DNA of 58,998 nt, taken from assembly GCF_003570925.1 (NCBI RefSeq), contig NZ_QXIS01000020.1, positions 1 to 58,998 of the forward strand. Direction: 5' to 3'. The stretch comes from Candidatus Cryosericum terrychapinii (GTDB taxonomy: Bacteria; Caldisericota; Caldisericia; Cryosericales; Cryosericaceae). Below are positions 8,461 through 17,045 of this stretch, in pieces. The notes under the pieces are model-generated. The model was not told where the DNA came from, did no database searches, and was given only the letters and a program-made list of their open reading frames with translations. Made by a program: the position numbers and the translations under genes. Numbering within the stretch: position 1 is the stretch's first letter; every line of letters starts with the position of its first letter.

Positions 8461-9359
8461 TCGAGAAGCGTCTCCTCTCGACGCTGTTCCTCGTCAATGC
8501 GGTACGCCAGTAGCGTCGCAATGACGCAGGCCAGAAGGAGGCAAGCCAGGGAGGCCAGGACAACAGCGGAGGCGGCCCCAGCATAGACGACTCCCGCAGG
8601 CTCGGGTGTCACCCACGAAAAGGACGCCTTGAGGCGTGTCGTGGAATACCTGATAACACTGGGGAGGACAACGGCGAAGAGGACTGACGCGAGCGCCCAG
8701 ACAGCGACCAGGTGGGCGGGTGTTGAGAGAAGAACCTGGAGGCTGCTGGCACCGACCACGCTCAGCACTGCAGTCTCTTTTCGTTTGCCATTGATGATGC
8801 TGAATGCCATGAGGCAGAAACCCGCAATGAAGAGAAAACTGGCGAGAACCAGCATGTAGAGCAGGAGGCTGTGGACAAACACGTTCGCATTGGCCATCCC
8901 CTGCACCGAGCTTTCGTCATACTCCACGCTTTGAACGCCTGCAAGAGAACGAAGCTCCGCAGCCAAGCCGGTGATGCCTTGCATGGAGACTGGATAGACC
9001 CGGATGAGAGGTGGAATCGGATTGTGTGTCAGGTCGCTAAATACGCTTGCGAACTGGGGATACTGAGTCTCAAGCTTCTTGAGGCCGTCTGCGGGACTCA
9101 CGTATTCCGCACGGGCAACGGCTTCGTCTTTCTGCATCTGCTCAAGAAGAGTCTGGATGGAAGTCTGGTCCAGGCCGGCCAGAAGGTATGCGTTGATGGA
9201 GTGTGTGCCCTCGATCTCCACAATGGTGTGGCGCACGTCCATGGACATTGCATAGATGCCGGCGCTAGCGACCATCAGTACAGCTATCAGGATTGAAACG
9301 AGGAGAGTGCGGAAAGGATGTCTCACAAGGTCTTGCAGTGTCTGCTTGAAGGTAAACAT
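8457..9359 (-). CDS. ftsX: Cell-division ABC transporter-like membrane protein FtsX
   Basis: Membrane half of the FtsEX complex, which passes ATP-driven conformational change to wall hydrolases at the septum. The 300 residues from MFTFKQTLQDLVRHPFRTLL contain four membrane segments: one near residues 18-38, then three in the C-terminal half. An extracellular domain (DQTSIQTLLEQMQKDEAVA ... LRSLAGVQSVEYDE) lies between the first two. The start 1 base after the ftsE stop fits the family N-terminus; a longer frame would add 42 arginine-rich residues reading into ftsE. It is followed by the M23 hydrolase. Confidence 0.93.
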   Translation of the reverse strand: MFTFKQTLQDLVRHPFRTLLVSILIAVLMVASAGIYAMSMDVRHTIVEIEGTHSINAYLLAGLDQTSIQTLLEQMQKDEAVARAEYVSPADGLKKLETQYPQFASVFSDLTHNPIPPLIRVYPVSMQGITGLAAELRSLAGVQSVEYDESSVQGMANANVFVHSLLLYMLVLASFLFIAGFCLMAFSIINGKRKETAVLSVVGASSLQVLLSTPAHLVAVWALASVLFAVVLPSVIRYSTTRLKASFSWVTPEPAGVVYAGAASAVVLASLACLLLACVIATLLAYRIDEEQRREETLLE

Positions 9360-9360
9360 G

Positions 9361-10026
9361 TCAGAAGTTGCCCTCCTCGACCTTTCGTCCACCGCGGAGC
9401 CGCACGAACGGCAGCCGCGTTGATTGGACGAGGTATAGATCATGGGTAGCCATGAAGACGGTAGCACCCTGACGGTTGGCGTCATGGAGGACCTCGACGA
9501 TCTTCTCTCCGTTGCTCAGATCGAGGTTCCCGGTCGGCTCGTCCGCGAGGATGATGTCAGGTTTTGCGATGAGCGCGCGAGCGAGGGCAACACGCTGCTT
9601 CTCCCCCCCGGACAGCGAACAGCACATGCGACGCTGGTATCCTGCGAGGCCGACTTGGTCCAGGTACTTGTCCACCTCCTGGCTGATGGTCCGCTTGCCC
9701 ACGCCTCGGACAGCTAGTGGCAGCGCCACATTTTCGTACACGGAGCGGTCGAATAGCAGCATGTAGTCCTGGAATACCATACCGATTCTCCGTCGCAGAG
9801 ACGTCAGGGAGCCGCCATGAGCTGCTGCCGTGTCCGCTCCATCTACCAGGATGGTACCGTTCGTCGGCCGTTCGACACGATAGATGAGCCGCAGAACCGT
9901 GCTCTTTCCTGCGCCCGACTCACCTGTCAGAAAGACGAACTTGCCAGGGCCTACCTTGAAGGTGATATCCCTTAGACCATAGTATCCATCGTCATATCTC
10001 TTTGAGACGCTCAACATCTGTATCAT
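9361..10026 (-). CDS. ftsE: Cell-division ATP-binding protein FtsE
   Basis: ABC ATPase partner of FtsX. Its 221 residues begin MIQMLSVSKRYDDGYYGLRD. Walker A is GESGAGKST, the Q-loop MVFQDYMLL, the signature LSGGEKQRVALARAL and Walker B IILADEPTGNLD; the switch His is in MATHDLYLV. All motifs are intact. The start overlaps the end of the YitT gene by 4 bases. Confidence 0.96.
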   Translation of the reverse strand: MIQMLSVSKRYDDGYYGLRDITFKVGPGKFVFLTGESGAGKSTVLRLIYRVERPTNGTILVDGADTAAAHGGSLTSLRRRIGMVFQDYMLLFDRSVYENVALPLAVRGVGKRTISQEVDKYLDQVGLAGYQRRMCCSLSGGEKQRVALARALIAKPDIILADEPTGNLDLSNGEKIVEVLHDANRQGATVFMATHDLYLVQSTRLPFVRLRGGRKVEEGNF

Positions 10027-10886
10027 CGTGTACCCAGCTCCTTGAAGCCGAGACCCAGAGTCTCGGTGACGTCCATGATGGCCACGAAGGCATCAGGGTC
10101 AACCTCATGGACGATCTGCTTGAGATGCGATATCTGGCTTTGGGGCACGACGCAGAACACGACTTCCTTGCGTTCGCCCGTGAAGCCGCCAGCTGCAGTG
10201 AATTTCGTCACTCCGCGATCCAGTTCGACCATGACCTTGCCGGCAATGGCTTCCGGTTGGTTGCTGACCACCCAGGCTGCCTTGGAGAAAGAGATTCCTT
10301 CCTGCACGAGGTCGATGGCTTTTGCAGAGATATAGAGCGACACGATTGAGTAAAGCGGTATCGTAACGCTCCGGAATGCGATACCCGAGAAGGCAATGAT
10401 GACTGTGTCGATGATCAGCAGAGTCGTTCCGAAACTCAGCCCTACGCGTTCGGACAACATCTGAGCAAGGAGATCGGTGCCGCCGGTGGAAGCGAAGAAG
10501 CGGAAGATGATGCCAATCCCGATGCCCATGACGACTCCGGCGTAGACCGCCGAGAGCAGCATGTCCACGTGGAAGCCATGCGTGTACGGCACGATCGCAT
10601 CGATAAGGAGTGACGAGACGATGGTTGCGTACACAGAACGCCACAGGAATGCCTTTCCCAGCCTCTTGAGGCTCAGCAGGAAGAGTGGAGTATTGAGGAT
10701 GATGATCGTCGCGCCGATGGGAACGACCTTGAAGAAGTGATTCACAATGATCGCAAGTCCCGAGACGCCTCCGGGAGCCAGATCATGAGGGATGACGAAG
10801 AGGGCAAACGAAAGGGCGTAGACGAAACACCCGATCGTTATGCCGACGACGTCACGAATCGCTCGAACGACGATCTTCCGCGTCAT
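10023..10886 (-). CDS. YitT family membrane protein (DUF161/DUF2179)
   Basis: Multi-pass membrane protein of unknown transport role. The N-terminal half has about five hydrophobic segments, including FVYALSFALFVIPHDLAPGG, the conserved start of the family with the P-x-G-G turn. The C-terminal cytoplasmic part (about residues 205-285) is a DUF2179 domain with GFTGERKEVVFCVV and DPDAFVAIMDV. The start MTRKIVVRAIRD was chosen because the family begins there; it lies inside the end of prfB, giving a 35-base overlap. A longer form beginning MMQFST is the alternative. Substrate unknown. Confidence 0.85.
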   Translation of the reverse strand: MTRKIVVRAIRDVVGITIGCFVYALSFALFVIPHDLAPGGVSGLAIIVNHFFKVVPIGATIIILNTPLFLLSLKRLGKAFLWRSVYATIVSSLLIDAIVPYTHGFHVDMLLSAVYAGVVMGIGIGIIFRFFASTGGTDLLAQMLSERVGLSFGTTLLIIDTVIIAFSGIAFRSVTIPLYSIVSLYISAKAIDLVQEGISFSKAAWVVSNQPEAIAGKVMVELDRGVTKFTAAGGFTGERKEVVFCVVPQSQISHLKQIVHEVDPDAFVAIMDVTETLGLGFKELGTR

Positions 10887-11979
10887 GTCGCACGCTGGCA
10901 AGGATGAAGTCCTGCAGGTCGCCGTCGAGAACTGCATCAACGTTTCCTTTTTCTAGTCCCGTGCGGTGATCTTTGGCCAGCTTGTACGGCTGCAGGACGT
11001 ACGACCGGATCTCGTTGCCCCATTCAGCTGACTTGAAGACGCCGCGCACTTCCGAAATCTGGGCATCCCGCTGCAGCTCCCGTTGCACAAACAGTCTGGA
11101 TTTGAGGACGGCCATTGCCATTCGCTTGTTTTGCAGCTGCGAGCGCTCGTTCTGGCAGCTGGCCGAAATGCCCGTCGGAATGTGTGTGATGCGAACAGCG
11201 GTAGAAACCTTCTGCACGTTCTGGCCTCCATGACCTGACGCATGATAGACGTCGATGCGCAGATCACCTTCGGGGATGTCGGCGTCCGCGCTGGTTTCTG
11301 GGATTTCGGGGATGACATCTGCCGCCGCAAACGACGTGTGGCGACGTTTGTTCGCATCGAAAGGACTGATGCGGACTAGGCGATGAACACCTTTTTCGTG
11401 CATCAGAAGACCATAGGCGTACTGTCCCTTGATAACCAGTGTGCAACCCTTGATGCCTGCCTCTTCACCCTGCATGTAGTCTGTCACGAGTACTTCGAAA
11501 CCCTGTCGTTCGGCATAACGGATATACATACGCATGAGCATTTCGGTCCAATCCTGTGCATCCGTTCCACCCGCTCCGCTCGATAGTGACAAGATGGCAT
11601 TGGACGCATCATAGGGACCGCTGAAGTAGGCCGTCGTCTCGAGAATCTGCAGGTCATGCTCGAGATGTTCAATGGTGCCGACAGCTTCCCGCTCCAGCTC
11701 GGGGTCCGGCATCCCGACAAGGAGCTCGATGGCAGTCCGAGCGTTGTCCAGCCCAGACAATGCTTTCTGCTGGGAAGCAATGTCTGCCTCGATGCGCGCG
11801 ATGCCACCCATGATCTCTGCTGCGCTCGTTTGGTCATTCCAGAAGCCGGCAGCCGTGGTCTTGGTCCGCAGCTCTTCCAGCCGCGCCTGCCGGCTCGCCA
11901 GCCAGCCAGGCTGATAAAGTCCGGAGACGCGTGACTCACACTCTGAAACACGCCTGCGCAGCGGTTCAAGATCGATCAT
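10852..11979 (-). CDS. prfB: Peptide chain release factor 2
   Basis: Terminates translation at UGA and UAA. Its 375 residues contain the stop-codon recognition tripeptide SPF (RISPFDANKRRHTSFA) typical of RF2, and the catalytic GGQ in SGHGGQNVQKVSTAVRITH. Two points stand out. The frame is continuous from the first residue, with no sign of the programmed +1 frameshift that controls prfB in many bacteria. The residue before GGQ is His, where RF2 usually reads SGAGGQ; the neighbouring H-V-N is N-V-Q. It overlaps the secA stop by 14 bases, keeping the common secA-prfB order. Confidence 0.94.
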   Translation of the reverse strand: MIDLEPLRRRVSECESRVSGLYQPGWLASRQARLEELRTKTTAAGFWNDQTSAAEIMGGIARIEADIASQQKALSGLDNARTAIELLVGMPDPELEREAVGTIEHLEHDLQILETTAYFSGPYDASNAILSLSSGAGGTDAQDWTEMLMRMYIRYAERQGFEVLVTDYMQGEEAGIKGCTLVIKGQYAYGLLMHEKGVHRLVRISPFDANKRRHTSFAAADVIPEIPETSADADIPEGDLRIDVYHASGHGGQNVQKVSTAVRITHIPTGISASCQNERSQLQNKRMAMAVLKSRLFVQRELQRDAQISEVRGVFKSAEWGNEIRSYVLQPYKLAKDHRTGLEKGNVDAVLDGDLQDFILASVRHDAEDRRSSDS

Positions 11980-14551
11980 GTTTCTTCTCTGGTTGTGCGG
12001 GTTGCAGCTCGAAGGTGAACAATGCCCTTGTCACATCGTGCTTTATCTGGTCCATCAGCACATTGAAGAGATCGTATCCTTCCTTCTGATAGGCAATGAC
12101 CGGGTCCTGCTGCCCATAAGCACGCAGGCCGATGCCATCCTTGAGGTCGTCCATCTGAAGAAGATGGTCCCTCCATGCACTATCGATAGTGTGTAAGAAG
12201 AAGTAGTGCTCGATCTGGTGCATGACATTCTCTCCGTACCTGTTGTACTTCTCGCGGTAAATAGCCTCGGCACGGTCCTGAATCGTGGCGGTGAGCGCCT
12301 GTTCAGCGTCACGGTGTTCAACAAGGTCGGTCAACTCTTCGAGCGTCATCTCCACGGGTCTGCCAAAGGCATCCAGGACCAGGTCATTGTAGACTTTGCC
12401 AAGATCCGCCTCATCGGCTCGTTGCGCTTGGACGACCTGCTGTGCAGTCGTTTCGGCCTGTTCGTTGATGAACTCGTGCACCTCGTCCGCAAGGTCGACT
12501 CCCGCAAGAACCTTGTCACGTTCCGCGTAGATGACCTCGCGCTGTTTGTTGAGCACGTTGTCGTAGTCAAGGAGGCTCTTGCGCGCATCGAAGTTGTAGG
12601 ACTCGACCTTCTTCTGGGACATCTCGATTGTCTTCGAGAGGAGCGGATGATTCACGGGCATCGACTCCTCGACCTTCATCATTTCGAAGATGCGCTGGAT
12701 GCGGTCGCCACCGAAGATGCGCAGGATGTCGTCTTCTGCCGAGAGGAAGAACTTCGACTCACCAGGATCCCCTTGCCGGGCCGAGCGCCCCCGGAGCTGG
12801 TTGTCGATGCGACGCGACTCATGGCGCTCGGTCCCCAGGATGAAGAGACCTCCCAGACCTACGACCTCGTCATGTTCCTTCGCCCATGACCCACTGTACT
12901 CTGCAAAGAGCTTGGCGTACTGTTCCGCATACTGTTCTGCGTATTGTTCCGGCTGCTTCTTGGGGTCAGCTTTGGTACGAACAATAGCAGCGGCGTGAGC
13001 AAGAGCAGCAGGATTGCCCCCGAGCAGAATATCGACACCTCTGCCCGCCATGTTGGTGGCAATAGTGACCGAGCCTTTGCGACCTGCCTGGGCGATGATC
13101 TCGGCTTCTTTTTCGTGATACTTGGCATTGAGGACCTGATGCTTGATGCCAAGCTTCTTCAGCTCATGGCTCAGCCCTTCGGATTTCTCGACGGAACGTG
13201 TACCTACGAGGACGGGCTGCCCTTTTTCATGCCGTGCCTGGATCTCGCGGAGAATCGCGTCCAGTTTGCCACGCTCAGACCGATACACTTCATCGTCGGC
13301 ATCCTGGCGGTCCACTGGACGGTGCGTGGGAATCTCGAGGACATCAAGTCCGTAGATTTCCTTGAACTCGTCTGCCTCTGTGAGCGCCGTTCCTGTCATC
13401 CCAGACAGCTTGTGGTACATCTTGAAGAAGTTCTGAATCGTGATGGTCGCCAGCGTCTGGCTCTCCTCGCGGACCTTGAGCCCTTCCTTTGCCTCGATGG
13501 CTTGGTGCAGCCCTTCGGAGTAACGGCGCCCATACATGAGCCGACCCGTGAATTCATCGACAATGATGACTTCTGTGTCCTTGATGATGTACTCACTGTC
13601 CTTCCTGAAGAAGATCTGAGCTCTGATGGCGTTGCGAAGGATCTTGCCATACGTGGCCTGCTCCTTCAGCAGCTTGTCCTCGGGAATCCTGGCAGCATGG
13701 GCAAAACGGGTCAGCAGATCCTCGGCTGGATCGATTGTCTTGTGCTTCTCGTCGTACACGTAGTCGGAGCCCTCTGGTGTCTCGTTGTCACCGGCGGCCA
13801 TCTCCGAGCGAACCGTCCCCTTCAGTCGCTTGACGAATGCCGCAGCCTCGTAGTACGGTACGTCCGAGTCACCACCGGGGCCGGCGATGATAAGAGCTGT
13901 CCGAGCCTCATCGATGAAAATGTTGTCGACCTCGTCGACGATGCCAAAATCGAGAGCCCCCTTCTGCACCATGCCGTCTTCTGAGCCAGCCATATGGTCT
14001 CGCAGGTAGTCGAAGCCGAACTCGTTGTTTGTGCCATAGGTGATGTCGGCTGCGTAGGCAGCGTGGCGCTCTTCCGGAGAGCTGTCGTTCTGAAGGAGGC
14101 CGACCGATATGCCAAGGAACTCATAGACGGGCCCCATCCAAGCTCGGTCACGCTTGGCCAAGTAGTCGTTGACGGTGACAAGGTGGCCCCGGTGGCTCAT
14201 GATGGCGTTGAGGTACAGAGGACACGTCGCTACAAGCGTCTTTCCTTCGCCCGTCTTCATTTCGGCGATGTTGCCGAAATAGAGCGCAATGCCTCCAAGG
14301 AGCTGTTCGGGGAAGTGCTCCAACCCTATGAGACGGCGGGAGGCCTCTCTCACCAGTGCGAAGGCTTCAGGTAACAGCTCGGTCTCGGTGGCGCCTGCAG
14401 CAGCCCTTGTTCTGAGCTCGGCTCCATACTTCTTCAAGCCCTCATCGTCGAGCTCGGCCAACGCCGGCTGGAGTTGAAGGATTCCTGGAACCATCGCGTC
14501 ATATGTCTTGAGCTTGCGGGCAGCTGGGGAAAATGAGCTGAACAATCCCAT
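11966..14551 (-). CDS. secA: Protein translocase ATPase SecA
   Basis: Motor of the Sec export pathway. It has 861 residues with Walker A in MKTGEGKT (about residue 100), the DEAD-type Walker B in VDEVDNIFIDEARTALIIA, GMTGTALTEADEF, and helicase motifs ATNMAGRGVDI and GRSARQGDPGESKF. The extreme C-terminal CxCxSGxxxxxCH zinc-binding tail of many SecA proteins is missing; the protein ends QPEKKHDRS. An EQYA microrepeat (QYAEQYAEQYAKLFAEY) lies in the second nucleotide-binding fold, and the DNA there repeats as well. GGAGGT stands 9 bases before the ATG. It is transcribed towards prfB. Confidence 0.97.
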   Translation of the reverse strand: MGLFSSFSPAARKLKTYDAMVPGILQLQPALAELDDEGLKKYGAELRTRAAAGATETELLPEAFALVREASRRLIGLEHFPEQLLGGIALYFGNIAEMKTGEGKTLVATCPLYLNAIMSHRGHLVTVNDYLAKRDRAWMGPVYEFLGISVGLLQNDSSPEERHAAYAADITYGTNNEFGFDYLRDHMAGSEDGMVQKGALDFGIVDEVDNIFIDEARTALIIAGPGGDSDVPYYEAAAFVKRLKGTVRSEMAAGDNETPEGSDYVYDEKHKTIDPAEDLLTRFAHAARIPEDKLLKEQATYGKILRNAIRAQIFFRKDSEYIIKDTEVIIVDEFTGRLMYGRRYSEGLHQAIEAKEGLKVREESQTLATITIQNFFKMYHKLSGMTGTALTEADEFKEIYGLDVLEIPTHRPVDRQDADDEVYRSERGKLDAILREIQARHEKGQPVLVGTRSVEKSEGLSHELKKLGIKHQVLNAKYHEKEAEIIAQAGRKGSVTIATNMAGRGVDILLGGNPAALAHAAAIVRTKADPKKQPEQYAEQYAEQYAKLFAEYSGSWAKEHDEVVGLGGLFILGTERHESRRIDNQLRGRSARQGDPGESKFFLSAEDDILRIFGGDRIQRIFEMMKVEESMPVNHPLLSKTIEMSQKKVESYNFDARKSLLDYDNVLNKQREVIYAERDKVLAGVDLADEVHEFINEQAETTAQQVVQAQRADEADLGKVYNDLVLDAFGRPVEMTLEELTDLVEHRDAEQALTATIQDRAEAIYREKYNRYGENVMHQIEHYFFLHTIDSAWRDHLLQMDDLKDGIGLRAYGQQDPVIAYQKEGYDLFNVLMDQIKHDVTRALFTFELQPAQPEKKHDRS

Positions 14552-14748
14552 CAGAGGGGTACCTCCACGAAATGAACTACCGGACTTTGCAACACAGACA
14601 CTACACTGGCTTGATGGACTGTCACAGAGCTCGGCCTTCCAGCATGGGCGCTAGCAGAACACCGCTTTGGCATCGTTCGTCAGACCGCGGCGCCAAAGCT
14701 AAAGTGATAGTCGCCAGTGTCGTAGCAACAATCAGGGGTCTCGTCTGG
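14552..14748 (-). other. Intergenic region between hpf and secA
   Basis: About 200 bases with no recognised gene. It holds a perfect 8-base inverted repeat, GCTTTGGC (14664-14671) and GCCAAAGC (14692-14699), with a 20-base loop. This could end hpf transcription or act in the secA leader. No T-tract and no clear -35/-10 pair were found for secA. Confidence 0.4.
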
Positions 14749-15285
14749 TCAATCAATCTCGATCAGGCCGTAGCCCCCATAAGTACGTTTGTACAGAACA
14801 CAGACCTTGTTGGACAAGGCGTTCCGATAGACGAAGAACTGGTGCCCCAGCATCTCGATCTGAAGGATCGCCTCTTCTTCAGACATCGGAAGCACCTCGA
14901 ATTCCTTGCGCTTCACGATGCCTTCAGGAGATTCCTCAATATCTTCTACCGGTACTTCGGACTGGAACAGACCCTTGAGCTCAGCAACCGCCTTGAAGTC
15001 CCTCCGGAAGACCCGGGTGTGGAACTTGCGAATCTGCACATCGAGCCTGTCGCATGCAGCATCGATAGAACCTTCCATGTCCGGTCCCTGTCCTGAAGCC
15101 TTGATGATGCGGCCAGAGACCTCAAGTGTGAGTTCGCATGTATATTTACCTCGCAGGAGGTTCAGATTGGCACCGAGCGTGGGTTCCTTGCGAAAGAACT
15201 TGTCAAACCGACTGACCTTCTCGTTCAGATAGGCAAGAATGCGCGGAGGGATCTCAAGCGTCTTAGATTTATGCTCTACATTCAT
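14749..15285 (-). CDS. hpf: Long-form ribosome hibernation promoting factor
   Basis: Binds the 30S subunit and promotes 100S dimer formation in stationary phase. Two domains are visible in 178 residues: an N-terminal S30AE fold (RILAYLNEKVSRFDKFF, CELTLEVSGRIIKASGQG, DMEGSIDAACDRLDVQIRK) and the C-terminal dimerisation domain (VKRKEFEVLPMSEEEAI, EMLGHQFFVYRN, VLYKRTYGGYGLIE). The ATG at 15285 is preceded by AAGGGAGG. It has its own promoter inside the 3' end of comF, which fits stress-dependent expression separate from the polysaccharide block. Confidence 0.95.
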   Translation of the reverse strand: MNVEHKSKTLEIPPRILAYLNEKVSRFDKFFRKEPTLGANLNLLRGKYTCELTLEVSGRIIKASGQGPDMEGSIDAACDRLDVQIRKFHTRVFRRDFKAVAELKGLFQSEVPVEDIEESPEGIVKRKEFEVLPMSEEEAILQIEMLGHQFFVYRNALSNKVCVLYKRTYGGYGLIEID

Positions 15286-15321
15286 GTGTGCCTCCCTTTG
15301 CATCGGATTCGGCTCTTGCCT

Positions 15322-15996
15322 TCATAAGCCTGACCGTATTGTAGCCCGACTACGAGCGAGGGTCAAGTACAGACATTGATGGGGACATGCTTGCAGGATG
15401 ACGTTCGTGGCGGCATAGACGGTAGCTCCTGTTGTCAGGACGTCGTCCACGATGACGACGGTCCTGCCGCGCAGCTGGTCGGGCGCGTTTGATGAAAGTT
15501 CGAACACGCTATCGACATTTTTCAGGCGTTCCCTATCCGACAACTGTGTCTGAAGAGGCGTGCGACGGGTCTTCAGCAGAAGGCCACTACCGGAGTCGCC
15601 GGTGAAACCGAGGGAGAGTATTCTGCATGCAACGTGGGGGAAGTGACGAGGGTCTCTTTCATCCCGGGCGCCGAACCGCGGAATGGGGACAAAAACCGGC
15701 CGGTCTCCCAGTGGAAGGGTTCTTGCGAGGCTCGCCAGCATGCCAGAAAGCTGTCCGGCCAATTGATACTCACCTTGTACCTTCATCTGCAGTATAGCCT
15801 GTCGCAATGTTCCTTCATACCAGTACGCGGAGAAACCCGACGCCGGACCGGCGGCGAGATGGCTATCGCTCCATCCCGGGTCGCATCGTCGAAATGAAGA
15901 GGCGCAGCGGGGGCAGACAGGGAGGTCCGATTCCTCGCCACAGAGAAAACAGGCCTTGTCAGCGAGGACTTGGCGAAGAACCGAGAGAACGCTCAC
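15322..15996 (-). CDS. comF: ComF family phosphoribosyltransferase-like protein
   Basis: ComF/GntX family protein; in competent bacteria it is needed for DNA uptake and recombination. Its 224 residues include a four-Cys zinc module (CFLCGEESDLPVCPRC) at residues about 16-31 and the PRPP-binding loop VVIVDDVLTTGAT near residue 185. The start is set at a GTG whose last bases form the csaB stop (GTGA overlap), a recurrent arrangement in this genome. An open frame continues 55 codons upstream into csaB but lacks family similarity. DprA is also present in the window (34331-35440), so natural competence is possible but untested. Confidence 0.88.
   Translation of the reverse strand: MSVLSVLRQVLADKACFLCGEESDLPVCPRCASSFRRCDPGWSDSHLAAGPASGFSAYWYEGTLRQAILQMKVQGEYQLAGQLSGMLASLARTLPLGDRPVFVPIPRFGARDERDPRHFPHVACRILSLGFTGDSGSGLLLKTRRTPLQTQLSDRERLKNVDSVFELSSNAPDQLRGRTVVIVDDVLTTGATVYAATNVILQACPHQCLYLTLARSRATIRSGL
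15338..15366 (-). promoter_or_regulatory. Promoter for hpf, inside the end of comF
   Basis: Minus-strand -35 TTGACC (15361-15366) and -10 TACAAT (15338-15343) with a 17-base spacer. Predicted start near 15331 gives a leader of about 45 bases to hpf. This is one of the best consensus matches in the window. Confidence 0.7.
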
Positions 15997-17045
15997 GGGT
16001 TCCGACGTTCCAGAACGGCCTTCAGCCGGGCGATGCGGTCCGTTCTGGTCTGGCCGATTCGCGCGATGGACTCTTCGGCCACAGGCGAGACGCTTCCGGT
16101 GCGAACACGCCGAGCGGCCTGCTGCGGCGAGTTTCCTGGTAGGAAGGCATCGAAGCCACAACAGTCGGCCAGCTGGGAGACCTTAGGGTCGTACGCTAGC
16201 GCTACCAGGGGAGACCGTGCAGCGACCGCTGCGGTAGCCATATGGTATCGGCCCGCAACCGTCAATGTGGCGGAACTGCAGAGGTCCAGCAGCGCCAGTG
16301 GCTGAGGCGAGACGATGAGTTCTGACGGCGTTAGTAGTCGGTCCCGGACCGCGCGTGTGAATGCCAGGTCTGCCGATGGAAAGAGCACGACCAGATCCAG
16401 CTGGGTAGATGACTGGGACCCCAGGCAGTCCAGAAACGAGGCTGTTTCCTCGGGCGTCCACCCGAACCGTTGGTTGACACAGGCAACGATCCCGGACGTG
16501 CGACGAGTCGCCACGAGAGCTGTACCGCGTAGCGCGACGAGATAAGCAAGCCCAACGTCGGATGACACGCAGATATCCTGCGTTCGAATCCCGCTAGCGA
16601 GCAGGAAGTCTCGCGAAGCGTCGTCGCGCACATCTATCAGGGACATACGGCCAAACACGGTCCTCGCAAGACGCCGGATCCATGACCGCCTGACAGGACC
16701 GACACCCTGTGCGTAGGAGAGGATCCCCTTCTTGTTCAGCGCAGCCAGCAGGGGAATTCCCAGATAGTACAGGCTGCTTCGCCAGCTGGTAACATCTTGG
16801 ATCAGCCCTCCCCCACCCAGCATCACATAGTCGCACGTCCTGAGGGCTGCTCTCATTGCTGCCAGGTTATGTCGGTCGATGAGCGTGTGTCGCGGGCAGA
16901 CGGGGCTGGTATACTGACCCGGTTTATTGACCGCGAACACGGCTTCGCACTCGATACTCGTCAATTCGTCCTGTACAGCTGAGAGAATGAGCTCGTCGCC
17001 GAAATTGCCAAAGCCATAGTAGCCGAGGACAAGGATTCGGGTCAT
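15993..17045 (-). CDS. csaB: Polysaccharide pyruvyl transferase, CsaB type
   Basis: Adds a pyruvate ketal from phosphoenolpyruvate to a polysaccharide sugar. In Bacillus and Paenibacillus CsaB pyruvylates ManNAc of the secondary wall polymer that SLH-domain proteins bind. The N-terminus RILVLGYYGFGNFGDELIL is characteristic, followed by VMLGGGGLIQD (glycine loop) and the C-terminal VAGRYHMATAAVAARSP. It has 350 residues. The ATG follows the stop of the double TagA gene directly (TAGATG), with AGGAG just upstream. No SLH-domain protein is visible in this window. Confidence 0.9.
   Translation of the reverse strand: MTRILVLGYYGFGNFGDELILSAVQDELTSIECEAVFAVNKPGQYTSPVCPRHTLIDRHNLAAMRAALRTCDYVMLGGGGLIQDVTSWRSSLYYLGIPLLAALNKKGILSYAQGVGPVRRSWIRRLARTVFGRMSLIDVRDDASRDFLLASGIRTQDICVSSDVGLAYLVALRGTALVATRRTSGIVACVNQRFGWTPEETASFLDCLGSQSSTQLDLVVLFPSADLAFTRAVRDRLLTPSELIVSPQPLALLDLCSSATLTVAGRYHMATAAVAARSPLVALAYDPKVSQLADCCGFDAFLPGNSPQQAARRVRTGSVSPVAEESIARIGQTRTDRIARLKAVLERRNP

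Noticed and set aside
12944-13984. 346-codon open frame opposite secA
   Set aside because: Antisense shadow of SecA; no domain and no ribosome-binding site of its own.
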